The notes below the pieces were generated by a model. It ran no database searches. It was not told where the DNA came from and worked only from the letters and a program-made list of their open reading frames with translations. DNA of 64,000 bases from contig CM049316.1 in the NCBI GenBank assembly GCA_026874595.1, positions 57,481,676 to 57,545,675 of the forward strand, read 5' to 3'. Source of the DNA: Sipunculus nudus. Its lineage: Eukaryota; Annelida; Sipuncula; Golfingiida; Sipunculidae. Made by a program: the position numbers and the translations under genes. The first letter of the stretch is position 1, and each line of letters starts with the position of its first letter. Below, piece after piece: positions 48,575-61,700 of this stretch.

Positions 48575-49632
48575 CGGTGCCCTATAGTGAACACCGTGTC
48601 AGTCCGTCGTGGCGTCCATCCGTCCTTCCGTCAGTGACACTTTCGCGATAGCGTAACAACAACATACTGTAGCTTTCCCAAATTCATAGGGATGATTGGT
48701 ACCTATGAGGGCTCCAGACCGATCGAATAACAGACATGTCGGAATTCCAATATGGCCACCACCGCCCAATCGCTGATTTTTTTACACGCAATTACTCAAC
48801 AACAGCTTACTGCAGCTTTCCCAAATTCACAGGAATAATTGGTACCTATGACGGCTCCACACCTATCGAATTACAGACTTATCGAAATTCCAATATGGCC
48901 GCTACAGCCCGATCACTGATTTTTCTCGCGCGCGATAACTCAACAACAACATACTGCAGCTTTGACAAATTCACAGGGATGATTGGTACCTATAAGGGCA
49001 CCAGACATATTGAATTACAGACCTGTCGGAATCCTAATATGACCGCCACAGCTCAATCGCTGATTTCAGTCTTTTGCGCGCGATAACTCAACAACATACT
49101 TCAGCTTTCCAGAATATACAGGGATAGTTGGTACCTATAAGGGCACCAGACCTATTGAATTACAGACCTGTCGCAATTCTTATATGGCCGCCAAAGCCCA
49201 ATCGCCGATTTTCTTTCGCGTGCGATGACTCAACATCATACTTCAGCTTTCCCGAATATACAGGGATGGTTGTTACATGTGAGGGCTCCAGACCTTTTGA
49301 ATAACAGACATGTCGGAATTCCAATATGGCCGCAACAGCCCAATCGCTGATTTTCTTTCGCGCATTATAACCAACAACAACCAACTGCAACTTTAACAAA
49401 TTCACAGGGATGATTGGTACCTATAAGGGCACCAGAACTATTGAATTACAGACCTTTCGGAATTCTAATATGGCCGTCACAGCCCAATCGCTGATTTTCT
49501 TTCGCGCGCAATAACTCAACAACATACTTCAGCTTTCCCGAATATACAGAGATGGTTGGTACATGTGAGGGCTCCAGACCTATTGAATTACAGACTTGCT
49601 CAAAATCAAATATGGCTAACTGACTACATTCA
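48575..49632 (+). repeat. ~143-bp satellite, seven copies, TCCG lead-in
   Basis: A lead-in with CCATCCGTCCTTCCGTCAG (48608-48636) is followed by seven tandem units. GGTACC/GGTACA recurs near 48698, 48841, 48985, 49130, 49270, 49417 and 49558. Each unit also has ACTCAACAACA, GCAGCTTTCCC, CACAGGGATGATTGG, AATATGGCCGCCAC and CAATCGCTGATTTT. A TCCG/ACGG stretch beside a ~143-bp core array again resembles bivalve pearl-type elements. The array stops about 200 bp before the first coding exon of the CRAL-TRIO gene. Confidence 0.88.
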
Positions 49633-49836
49633 GTGATTTTCTATTGCAAACATTATTTCAGACATATCTTCTTGAATATCATTCGATCCAGTAGGATTTT
49701 TTTCCCTCATGCATATGGAAAAAACATTTTCTGTTTGTCAGATTTTTCAAATTTTAACTTAATTTTTCACCCATAACACATCTAGTTAATTTTTATTATC
49801 ATTTTACAGGGATAAGACATATTACTGCATCCCACT

Positions 49837-52800
49837 ATGCCGGCCGAAATGGATGAAGAGACCCTCAAGAAAGCTAAAGAGGAACTGAACGAAGATCCTG
49901 CACAGAGGGCATCCCAGATAGAAACACTCAGAAAATGGGTCAAAGAACAACCCCACATTAACTCCCGAACAGGTAGGTCAATTACACATACTAGTGAAGT
50001 CAGGGCTAGTTAGCATATTACCCGTTCTTACGACCGCGCGTTTTCGGGCTTTGTGAGGGATGGGATTTCCATGGAGCGAGTTGATATGGGTACATGTGGT
50101 TCGAATTGGCGTAGTCTTATGGATAGAGCTGCGATCGTAAGCCCCTTCATTACATGATACTATATTTCTCAGGAGTTATGGGATAATATTGATAATGGCA
50201 ACCCTTAAGACACTTTGCATATCGTTCCCGAAAGTTGAAGACTAAAACATGCATATCTGAGGATTTCAGATTCGTCAGTTATTTCTTAAACCACGCCACT
50301 CTGCTCTTTCTGTCTCGTTATATGTACTCTGCCAGGTGTGTTTTAAACGTTTTAACCAGCAGACAGAATATAGATGTGAAGGCACATTTCTTAAGTTTGA
50401 TATCATCAGATTTTTATATATGCCATCTCTTGATGCTCTGAGGCTTTGTAACACCTTATAGGAGTAATTTGTGCTGATTATATTGTTATATTGTGCTGAT
50501 TTTTGTAACCTCGACCTTCTTTTTCTAGATTCTAAACACTATAACCTTAAAATTGGTATTTCAATATTGGTAAAGATATAGTTTATTTTAAGGAACAATT
50601 TTAGCGATCACTGTCTGGCCGTCCGGCCGTGAACAGGGCACAAGTCATTAGACCTAGAAACTTCTAATTAGAAATCCAGGGAGGTCCTAGGTAAATATCC
50701 TTGAAAACCTGCAATTAAGTCATTGGGACCCATGATTGAAGCACGCGCACAGACATACGGGGCACAGATTGTATCCATTAGGCCTAGTTTTTTTCTAATG
50801 TAAAATTCAGGGAGGTCCAGGGCAAGTGTTCTTAGAAACATGAAAGTTGGTCACTGTGACCTATATTCTGCGAGTTGAAAGCAAAAGACATTATTTAAGC
50901 CCCATAAAAGTCAGACAGGGCACAAATTGTATCCATGAGCCTTGGAATCTTCTAACGTTTCATCTAGGGAAGTCCTTGGTAAGTATATCTTTGAATTCTG
51001 AAATTAGGTCACTGAGACCTATGTTCTGTGAGCTATTAAGCACCAGATAAGTTGGACATAGAAACGTAGCAGTTTGACATAGAAACTTAGCATTTAGCGA
51101 GGTCCTGGTAAAATCTTGTTCGAAACCCTAAATAAGGTCGCTGTGTTCTATTTTCTAAGGCCTGTGTGCAAAAAGCATGATTTTGAGCACTCAGGAAGTC
51201 ATTCTTTACATTTTCAAGGTTCCGTATGAAATATTTTCGCCAGATCATATCAATAATAATTAATACATGCATCGCCTCTATGTCAAATTAGGCTGAGCGT
51301 CATCGCCAATGGGCAACTTGCTTTATCTTTCATTACTTTTGTTATGATCATAATTGGGACAGGTTTTGATTCCACACCAATTCCTTGGTTAATTAATAAC
51401 GTTTCTGGAATTTCATTTTACAAAATTGAAATCGTGCACTATAAGGGACGGTCAGGGTGCAGGGCCTGAGAATTTCCAATGGAATTTTATGATTGAAACA
51501 AACAATATATAAAAAAAAAACAAGGAATGTGACACTTTTCATTCTGGAAAGTTGTCCAAACGGTGTTACTTTTTAATTGTTTGTTTCTAGATATGTTTCT
51601 CTACAGCAACATGGGACATTTCTCTCATTCCAGATGACGCATTTTTGCTTAGATTTCTACGCAATGCCAAGTTCAGTCAGCTGAGAGCACAAGAAAAACT
51701 GGAAAACTTCTGGACCGTGCGAAGTGTGGAAGGCAAAGGTTGTCCAGACTGGTTCAAAGGCATGGACCCGATGGATCCTAAACTGAAGGAAGTCCTTGAC
51801 CTGGGGTAATTAGAAAAACTGAGTTGAAAAGAATTCCTTAATTTTCATGAATCATTAAAACTATCTATAACTCGTTGAATTTATTATAACTTCGGTAAAT
51901 AATTCTATAAAGATTCTTTTACATCTATTGTAAGTCTATGGTTTTACATTGTACATCAGTAAAATAGGAAAGATAATTAAGTATGCTTAACACACCAACT
52001 GAATATCATCACCCAACTGGATGTAGAGTAGAGCCGTATATGCAAGTTTTATGAGATTTAGCTGAGCAGGAAAGCATCCTCATATCAGCCTTAAAAGTTT
52101 CAGTACAAAACAAAAATATGTGAATAGGATGCGAAACTGTGCTAAATGAGACCAAATATTATTCAAAGATGATATCAGAAGGTTTTATTAAATAAGGACA
52201 TACAATGATCGTTACGGATACATCTACTTATGGAGAGGTACAGAATTCTATGGTACAATGCCCGTCAAAAATCTAAGTCCCGTGTATCCCATTTTTCAGC
52301 CTAAATCTAGCGCTGCCCGGAAGAGATGACCACAACAGGAAGGTGGTTCTGGTCAGGACAGGTCAGTAGAGAACTTGGGCCTTGCTTACTGAAAAATGTG
52401 AGGGAGACAAGCCGCAGGAGTACGGAGAAAAACTCTTCCAGACCCCCCTCCCAAAATATTAGAATTTTCTGCATTTCTTCTATGGTTTCTTCTTCTAATT
52501 TTTTATCAAATTTCAAGATTTTTTTCATAATTTTTATTTAAATCGCCCAAATATTCAAACATTCAGCAACAAAGCATCATATTTTAGGCCTACCAGATTA
52601 TGATGATTCGTTGAGGCAATTGATTCAAACCATAAACTAGATTTTCTCAGTGTTGGGTGCATTAATAACAATATTCGGGAAAATATGAATAAATTATGAT
52701 CTGGCCGGTGAATTATCACGAAATCGCTGGGTTAACATAGCGTTTTATTCCCTAAAAGGTGACATCTTTATTGGTACTTCGTCCCCAACTGTTGTAAAAA

Positions 52801-53087
52801 TGGGGTAGAAAAATGTCCACCTGCACACCACTCGAAATGTCATATATATGTGATAAACACAAACTTTAGTCCATTTTCCATACCATACCTTAAGAATTCT
52901 TGAAGGTAATATGAGCCACAGCACAAAATAGTACCATTACCAAAGACATAATCTTCATTTAAAAACTTCATCAATAAAAATGAAAAGGATCAACGAAATA
53001 TGGGTGCGGCGAATCCGTATATTCCGTAGAAGTTATTTGTATAGCAAAGGAATTTTTCATCAGCAAGTCGGCAGGTGATATAAATAA

Positions 53088-53128
<41 letters not shown>

Positions 53129-54125
53129 TAATAATAATAAAATTGACAATAATAATATGAACTAGAATTTTATAGTATAAAATAGTTTACCCTGTATTTA
53201 CGTTTAATTCTCTTTTCATGCTGAAGTATATCCTGGTATTTGTACATGGATGATAAGTATTTTGAATGAAGAAGTTAATAAAATATTTTTATTTTCTCTA
53301 GGACACTATGACCCAAAAAAGATTGCTTTTGCTGACGTAATGAAGGCGGGATTCTTGACGACAGACATTCTTATCCAAGACGATCTGAACCAGGTTCACG
53401 GGATCGTCACGTTGTTAGATTTCTCTGAATTTGGAATGCAGCATGTTTATAACTGGAACAGAGAAACCATCAGTAAAGCATCAAAATGTTGGCAGGTATG
53501 TATCTATAGATTTGTGTTGTGTTCTTAGTAAACACCAGCTATTCACTAACTCACACTTTTTATATAATTGATGGATTTTTGGCTTACTCTCCGTACATAC
53601 TGATGAACTTGAATATTTCCTTTTCAGAAACTTTAAGGTTCTTATTACGCCTCTGTGATGGATGTATCATTTTTTAATTGTGTTGGTTGCTCATTTGCAC
53701 CTTCACAAGAACTGAATGGTGCTTTGCATCTTTCTAAAAGTTGGCAAAGTGTTTTCGTCTCGACCGGTATCTTTCATAAAATACCGGCATTTGGTCCAAT
53801 ATTTCTAGGGTACAACATTCAGCCTGTTAAATAACCAATTCTATATCTGCTGTAGCCTTACTCAAACTCAACCCTTAACCAGTAGGCCAAACATGATTGG
53901 ATCAATCTCACTGCTCCTATCAGATAGGTTTATGTAAGGAAATGTTTGGTTAGCATATAAATACTGAACGGTGTGTTCCTCTTTTCAGGATGTTTACCCC
54001 ACCAGAAACAAGGGAGTGAATTTTTACAACACACCGACAGCTTTCAATGCTGTCTGGGAGATTTTTAGATTCTTCATGAACGAAAAGACGAAACAGAGGG
54101 TAAGCCGCTATAGATTATTTAGAAA

Positions 54126-54170
<45 letters not shown>

Positions 54171-56179
54171 TATATAAGGGCTGTATCAATATACCGATAT
54201 ATCGATACATATCGATACGCCACGTCGATACGGTTTTATCGATACGCTATGTATGTTGAATCGTCGTATCAATGAAACCCCGAAACTGTTTACCAATATA
54301 GATACAAGTCATGCAACCCTAATCTAAGCTATAATCTAAGTTATTTTAAATTTACACTGCTTTTATTCATTATGTTGACCTTTTCAGACTGAAATAAGAT
54401 CATACATTATCGTATGATCGACCGGATAAGGATTGTATATACAGTTCTCGGTACTTCCATGACAAGCCGTGTGAGCGATGACAGTCAATATTTAGGTCTT
54501 TTTTTTATTTGATTACGAATAACTTTATCCACAGAGCATTTAATTAGAAATTACACAACAAGAAAAATTAATTGTATTGTCAAAACGTATCGGGTATCGC
54601 TTTAACTATATCGCAATATGTATTTTACCTGAATGGGCTGACCGATGCTTCGCCCTATATAGATAGATAGATCGATAGATATTCGTTGCATTCTTACGAC
54701 TTCTGAGATTTTGGGAAAATCTAATCTTTTCTAAATAATTGGCAAGGACACATAGACGGATTGTGTCCCCAAAGTGCAGTGCACTTATTTACCTTGCATT
54801 GTCATAGCAGTTCACTTGGTAATTTTGGTGGTGCAACCTGTATTTTGGCTTGGCGTTTAAAACACTTTTACGCGTGCCAGCTTTAAAAAGGTGGTGTTTA
54901 TAGAAGTGGTTACAAGCTTTATATACAGACATTTCTCATTTCACTAGCAACGTAAACGTTGTATTCAGACACAGATGAAAGCTGACCTCGGGAACGGCTT
55001 CAAAGTTTTTACAAAATCTCATACACCTTTAGAGTGAACGCCGGTGATTTGATATTTTGCTAGCGCAGTTTTGACAATAACCGCCATGAATCTTTAATCC
55101 CCTTTATATACGCATAAAGCATATTTGTCGGGTGTGGACGGAGAACCAGATTATTTTAATGAAAGCGCTAGACTAAATACCGAGTGTCAAAATGGGCATT
55201 ATCAACTATCCTTACATGGATTTAAGTTATTTATCAATTATCAAGTTAATTCAATATGCATGGTAGGCCTAAAGGTTTGGACTTCCATTTAGTTTATTAG
55301 GCCAGGCCTCATTCTTTCACTGTAACAATCGGTAAAGATCAACCGATTTGTAAAAATATCACCGTCTTACTAATTTCAATGGGTATATACCAAGGCGAAA
55401 GCAGATTATTTTCATGTATATCTCAGTCATCAATTTTTTGTCGTAACTCCGGTTAAACAGTGATATTCATCTCAGAACATTAATTCGTTTTATTAATCAT
55501 ATACTTGCAGATCCATTTCCACAAGGCCGACCTTGAGTCGCTCCATAAACAAGTGCCAAAGAGAATCTTACCCAAGGAGTACGGAGGAGATGCTGGTCCA
55601 ATAGACGACCTGGCGAGTATGTAACACTCAATCCCAAACGCGGGTCTAAAAAATAAGTCTAAGGGCGAATAAGGGAGGTGGGGTTAATAGTTGACTGAAT
55701 AGCCAATGCCAGATATATAGATAGCGGAGTGGGATGTTTTATCACCTAACATATACTTATGCCAATATGATTTAAAGATCCTGGATTTTTGTTCATGTGA
55801 CCGCACGGGCTAAAGATACTGTCCTAAAGATGCTTAATTATAAAAGGATAAAAAAATGAATGCGCATACAACGGGCGTACAGCCTGCCTTTAATCCCGGT
55901 AGGCCTATAGATAAGCACACACACACACATATATATGTAAAAAGAAAGCATATTTTTATTATTATTCCTTAATGAGGAGAAATCGAGGTTTTTCTGCTAT
56001 TCCCAGGTACATGAAAATATAACGTTTCTGTTGCAGAAAATTGGAAAGAAGAAATTTTTCGTCATCGAGATGAGCTGCTTAGTCTTAACCAATATGGCGT
56101 CGATGAGAGCAAGCGGCCCGCGAAACCCGAACAGTCCACCGGTCTGATCGGCACATTCCGTCGTCTCGCCGTAGATTAA
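49837..56179 (+). CDS. CRAL-TRIO lipid-binding protein (alpha-TTP-like)
   Basis: Complete seven-exon gene: 49837-49972, 51634-51805, 52300-52361, 53302-53495, 53989-54099, 55511-55616, 56037-56179. The exons total 924 nt (307 residues plus stop); every junction is GT/AG and the phases join. CRAL-TRIO_N helices lie at residues 46-72 (DDAFLLRFLRNAKF). The lipid-binding CRAL-TRIO domain covers about 95-252: GIVTLLDFSEFG (157-168), DVYPTRNKGVNFYNTP (from 189) and the family signature LPKEYGG (245-251). The family shuttles hydrophobic ligands such as tocopherols, retinal or phosphoinositides in the cytosol; the ligand here is unknown. The start is the first ATG after an acceptor-like TTTTACAG at 49810, so an upstream 5' UTR exon is likely. 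Length matches alpha-TTP/TTPAL/clavesin relatives. No signal peptide or membrane segment. Confidence 0.93.
50610..51165 (+). repeat. Diverged ~125-160-bp tandem repeat in intron 1
   Basis: About four units inside intron 1 of the CRAL-TRIO gene. Each has CAGGGCACAAATTGTATCCAT-like, CTTCTAA, GGGAGGTCC.GG.AA and GGTCACTG.GACCTA blocks. Old and diverged. Confidence 0.7.
53083..53158. repeat. (AAT)n microsatellite in intron 3
   Basis: An imperfect AAT/ATA triplet tract in the intron before coding exon 4. Confidence 0.9.
54129..54176. repeat. (TA)n microsatellite in intron 5
   Basis: Begins about 30 bp after the exon-5 donor site. The frame running through it from exon 5 is an artefact of reading past the splice site. 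Confidence 0.95.
54178..54625. mobile_element. Possible MITE in intron 5
   Basis: The left part is dense in TATCGATA-type palindromes (ATACCGATATATCGATAC, then CGTCGATACGG). A related inverted block (CGTATCGGGTATCGC...ATATCGCAATATG) lies near 54584-54622. The inverted ends are only approximate. A GGGCTGTATC start is typical of some DNA-transposon termini. Tentative. Confidence 0.3.
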
Positions 56180-56790
56180 TTTATTCATTCACACCTGATG
56201 CATGGACACTGATGATGCTGCTTGAAGAGAACATGCTTCGGTTATCCAAACCGCGATAACCCGAAAGTGTGGGAATTAATAAGCGACGTTAGTTCAGATA
56301 TATACCTAAGTATTTGTTGAACTTTTTTTTGTTGAAGTTAGCTCAGTCATACGTTTTATGACGTCCATGAGTGAAAATCTTGTGTAAGGAGAATTTGAAA
56401 GGAAACATTCTCTTCAGATGATCACCTGCATGCCGTCCGTGAAGCATTACGGACTGCGTCGCTCAGCCGAGCCGTTTACAAAAAAAGTGATAGGCCTAAT
56501 AGAGACTATGATACAAGTTTTCTGCACGAGTAACTGGAGTATTTGAAGTTGGGTCTGTATATATCGTAATGACAATCAAATTCGGTTAGATGGCTCAAAC
56601 CAGCTCTTCAACTAAGCAAGCAGTCTGGATAAGGTAAAGGATGACTATTAAAGGACGACCTTTAGTTCATTTACACAAAATTGATCATGGTTTGACTGAG
56701 CTAAGATATCAGTCCTTTGATGGTATTACCCCAGTGTAATACTGGCTTGCCACTGCTTTCGGGTCTAAAATAAAGTAACGAAAGAGATAA
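56180..56790 (+). other. Probable 3' UTR of the CRAL-TRIO gene
   Basis: Follows the TAA at 56177-56179. An AATAAA signal at 56769-56774 is the first clear candidate polyadenylation site. Confidence 0.45.
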
Positions 56791-56799
56791 CTGCATGCA

Positions 56800-58690
56800 T
56801 GACGTTTTTTCTATTACATACTGACTATGATGTCTTTTTCTATAATTTAAATGCCATATACATGACTGAAAAGAATTTGTAAAACACATTTGCTCGATGT
56901 TCTGTACTAACCTTGCACTATAGTACAAAAGCCATACCCAATTTATTCATTCAACCTTTTTAGTGCACATGGAATAACTTAATCTTGATTTTGTGGTTAA
57001 ATATCTTTGGCATGAGCCTTTTCGCGCTGCCAGCTGAGACCGGTTCAAGATCTAAGTTTTTTTTTATCCTCACCATAATTCCATTATACTCAAATAGGCA
57101 GATAATATGGTTCTCAAAAAATAATCGGGACAAACAGGCCTAAATGTAATTAAAGTTTGCTTACACAGCTACCAAGATAAACAACTCTGAATATGATCTC
57201 GGATTAGATCTAGACATGGTTTATTTAAACTAGCTAACCAGCTTGCTTAAAACCAAATATATCTACATTGTAACATCGCCAAATTAACGCGCATTCCTTC
57301 ACGCTATTTGAATCCAGCCGACTGTATACCAAGTCACGTAAGTTGGTGGACCGCTGAAGCCAGTCAAGTTTCGTCCAAATCAGCCGCAACTGCGTAGTGC
57401 ACATGGCGCCCGGCTCTACAGCCGACCTCCAATCCACCGGTTTTTCCCCTTTTTTTGCCGGCAATTATTTAAACCGAAAAAGTCTCGCCGGCCGATGGGT
57501 ACCCGCCAACCTGTACCGTTTTTTTTTTCCTGCAGATCACCAGATTGCTCCGGTTATTTTGGTCACTCTTTATTTCGTCTCCAGGATTATGATTGGCGTC
57601 AGAATTGATAAATAGACGAAAATTGTAGGTTGTTAATCAACCGATTTTATTTCGATTCCGTCATCACATCTGTCAAGGCTTTGTGCAGATTTTTCTTGCC
57701 CGATCCTACTGATTATTCTGGCCTTCGAAAAAGCAACCGGGAAATTCGGCTAATGGGAGGACGGCTGAATATTAGCTCTTGACAGCAGTGTTTGAGCCAC
57801 TGTCGAATAGCTATAAAGTTTCTACCTTACTGGGCCGTTCGATCTGTGATTGTTCCCAAAACACAGTATCTAAAGACAAGATTTTAGTCTCATTGGGGTG
57901 ACTTGAACATCCGAAATTCCATGTTTTTCAGCTTATTAGAGGATGCCTTTTGGCTAACTCCAGTCATTATTTTTATTAGAACAACAGGCTCAATGAGTGG
58001 TAATTGTGTCCATTAACATATTTTCAAACAGACATTGGCATAAATGTTATTAATATATCCTCCACCATACCACCAGAACTGCTAAAACGGGTGGTAAAAC
58101 AATCAATGATCCCCATCTACTGATGATTTATGACTCATCTACCTTGAATTCTAACACATGCCTCTCAGCCTGAGAAACCAAGTCCTTTCGTTTAAGGCCA
58201 AGTAATATTGGGGGAATACGACCAGTTACAACATTGCAATCATGGTACATATTGGGTGAACGAAAGCAGGTCATGTGATAAGTCACGTGTGATTGCCGGT
58301 GGCTCTGGACGATCAAAGGAAGGAAATATGTCATAAGAGGTCTTTGATCCTGCACAAAAACCGACGTGCAGCTGGTGTGGTCTTAGGTAGTCGCAGCTAA
58401 TAAATCGTTTATTCTGATGGCAACTGGTCTTAACCAGTTGCAATCAACAATATACCTCTCCGAAGTGCGATTAGGCATCGAGGTGGTCTTACGACTGTCC
58501 TTAAGACGCGACCACATAACACTAGTTGCTTAATTTTCATGGGCGGATGCGATGTTCACGCGATAGTCTTTATCTTAAACTGTGACCGCAACTGTTTTTA
58601 AGCTAAAAATCGATTTTCTGAAAGTAGTCTCGGTCGCAGGTGATCTTGATTCAGATGTGTCTGGGGCTGAACAAAGACCAAGATTCTTAA
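56800..58690. other. Intergenic between convergent genes
   Basis: Separates the 3' ends of the CRAL-TRIO gene (plus) and the CCNDBP1 homologue (minus). A 72-codon frame near 57397 and others are unassigned. Nothing else recognised. Confidence 0.4.
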
Positions 58691-58697
58691 TAAAACA

Positions 58698-58703
58698 TTT
58701 ATT
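58698..58703 (-). promoter_or_regulatory. Polyadenylation signal of CCNDBP1 homologue
   Basis: AATAAA on the minus strand, about 60 nt beyond the TGA stop at 58762-58764. This places a short 3' UTR. Confidence 0.65.
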
Positions 58704-58761
58704 TATAATTATATACACTAGATATCATGAACTAATCAGTAAGGGTTAAAAAATAATTTAA

Positions 58762-61700
58762 TCAGGTTCCCTGCTGGGTCAGTTCCATCACTTTACTCTT
58801 GTTGTGGTCAACAGCGTTGTGAAGAAACTCTATCCACCCCATGTCTTCTTCTGACGATATGTGGGTACCACTGTAAAGGGTAAAAGAGTAGACGGTTAAA
58901 CACATGGATAAAAAGAAGGAAAGGCAATGAAAAAAAAAAGTAACACGGTTCTACAGGTTCTGGAACCATTAAGTATACAGCAGGCAGAAATTTTTTTTTC
59001 ATTTTGTTTTCAATTTACCAGTTTGTTTTCAATTTACCAGTTAAGTACCTGTGATTTTGCAAATTTGTAGGAAGAAAACCAAATGTCCCTCAGTTCTAGA
59101 AAAAGGCGCACACGGAAAAATATAAGAGCTGTGATTCTGCAGAACAATCACCGTATCGACGTAATAAGCACCATAATTAGCGTCCCTCAAGGACGTTTAA
59201 GGGCTCTCCCTTAGAAAACGGAAGGAATGGGCGATTAGCACATAAAGAACTATGGAAGTCACAGTTATTTTCCCCACCTCGCCTGATGATTTTGTCTTAA
59301 AATTATTTCAGGGTATCCAAAGCCCATAAATATTGGCTAGCGAAAGGAATTTCCCCCTAAATTAGCACCTAAAAGTTTCCCCATAATCCTCAAAAAAAGT
59401 CATATCTTCACCTAGAACAGCACCACATTTATACGAAGGAATCGTCCGTACCGTAATTACTATTAACATCGTCGATTACTTTCCTAATTATATCTAAACG
59501 ATCTGTACTGTGGAAGGGCATTTCAGCGTTCTGGCCGGTTGCGTTAATTTTGAGGAAAACGCAGACGCCAGTTCGCAAACTTTTGCCGAGTGTTACGTCA
59601 ATATATGAGTATGGCCAGATTCGATTGAAAAAAAAAATACATCGTTATAAAAGAAGTATACCCGAGCTTGAAACGTGCCAGCACCTTCCAGGCTACATAA
59701 ACGTTTGATTATTTTGACACATGGAAACCGTGTTAGCTTTTCAACAATTAACGGCTGACGTCCGACTGCAGAGTTCCTCAGAAATGTTAGGATATGAATT
59801 TACTCTTGGTCCTTTCAGTGGACCATATCAACAGAGCTCTAATCTTGGTAACTTCGGCTGTTATCGAGCTTCACGTGTACAGTTGTTTGAGCCGAGGGGA
59901 ATAATTTGCTATAACGCACAAGTCAAAAAGTCAATGGCTGTTGTGTCTTATGTGCAGCACCCCTGGATATAACATGATGCGTTAATACTTTGGAAATGAA
60001 AGAAACACTGTAAAAATACAATGTGTAACTTCACAAGTCAACAGATTGTAAGAGAATATCAGTTTAAACATGGTGGCCTCACTGAAAATATAAACAAATA
60101 CGCTCAAAATGTCAGCAGACAATCTTTCTCATCTGAAAATTTAGGCAATGAAATTGATCTCACAGGGCGTGTCCTTTATGTGTTTCTGATCTCAGTTTCT
60201 GCACTTAACACGTGGGCAGGCTAATAAATTGTCAACTATCTGAATGCTTAAAAAAGAAGCGGGCCTCTGTGCGTCAAGTTCAACGAGGAGGGAAGAGAAA
60301 TTACATGATCGCAGAATTTTTAAATCTACATAATCGTATTTAATTCACGGAATATACTGAATGCACGGGGAGAAAAATGCTCTCCTATTTTGAGCACCGG
60401 CTGCTTGGAACATATTGGGTAAAGTTTATAGTTACCTGCTAAATTGCATATTACGGGGGGCGCTTTTTGGGGTATACAAATATTTGTTAAAAATTAATTC
60501 TTAGAGCACTCGGGGTGCTTATTACGTCGAACAATATTCTCTGTGCTATAATATAAGCAATTGAAAAACATTCTTGGTTTATAGATTGAAAATCACAAAA
60601 CTGATCCAGAAACTGATTTATCCATCAGTAATTACCAATCTTGTGAAAATCAAATAACCTAAAAGGATATTTTCTAACAGCACTTGGTGACGCATAAATG
60701 ATATGTTAAAAGGTGTAGATATTTTAGAAATCTACCACTAAATCCAAACGGACCAAATGAAATTTTTTAAAGTTATAAGACATTTAAAAATTAAGTCATT
60801 TTCATATTTATATTAGTCTCTGATGTCAACAATACTCACCTGCACTTATCCAAGACTTGCTTCAGCGTGTTTGAAAGTATTGAAGCCTAGAAGTAAAAAG
60901 TAGAATGTTTCGCGCTTGAGAAATCAAGATCTTTTCTAACAAAAAATGATTTCAAAATAGTTTGTGAACAATACAACTGGTGTAACCTTATATGAATCAC
61001 ATGTCAAGAAATTTCGAGTTTCTGATATTCCAATGTATAAAGCATGAAGGTAAGAGTTCCCTTACAGTTCTGCAAGTCCATGAAACGTTTGTGATGTGCC
61101 AGAAACATCATGTGGGTAAACTTTCATTAAACTACTACAGATGATCAGACAGTTTATAACAATTGATTTCAATTATTATTCTTGTTTACTATTGGAAAAC
61201 AAATTGTATATATCAAGGGTTCAGTAGAAATGTCACAACACATCATAGAACAGTATAGTCCCATGTTGAATAACAGAGGAACTATAAATAATATTTTCAC
61301 ATGTTTTGGCAACAGAAGAACCTTTATGATTAGCATGGTTACTTCCAGTGTAACCTTAAAATCTTTTGTACATTCTAATGTCAAGGGAGGACAGGAACTT
61401 ACTGTTTGTACACTGAATCTTTTCAGCAAAAGTTCAATAATAGTAACCACCCTTAACAGATAAATTCAGTTAGTACAATATGTATCAGCTGCAGACTTGT
61501 TAACTGTCAAAGAGCAGTGACACATTAGCAAATTATTATTATCCTACATTAAATCTCACAAGATAATTCACTTTGATATTATAACTGTCATGGACCACAA
61601 ATGTGTTATTTGGAAAAAAAAAACAAGCAAATTCATGGAATTTATGTCCCTCAATTCCGCTTCTTGTTGTCCCCTGCTTGCCCTATCAATATGTTCTGAA

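Noticed and set aside
53971-54177. 68-codon frame ending in a Tyr-Ile repeat
   Set aside because: It is coding exon 5 of the CRAL-TRIO gene read past its donor into the (TA)n tract.
61182-61463. 93-codon frames on both strands within the CCNDBP1 intron
   Set aside because: Antisense-paired frames without family resemblance or splice sites; intronic chance frames.
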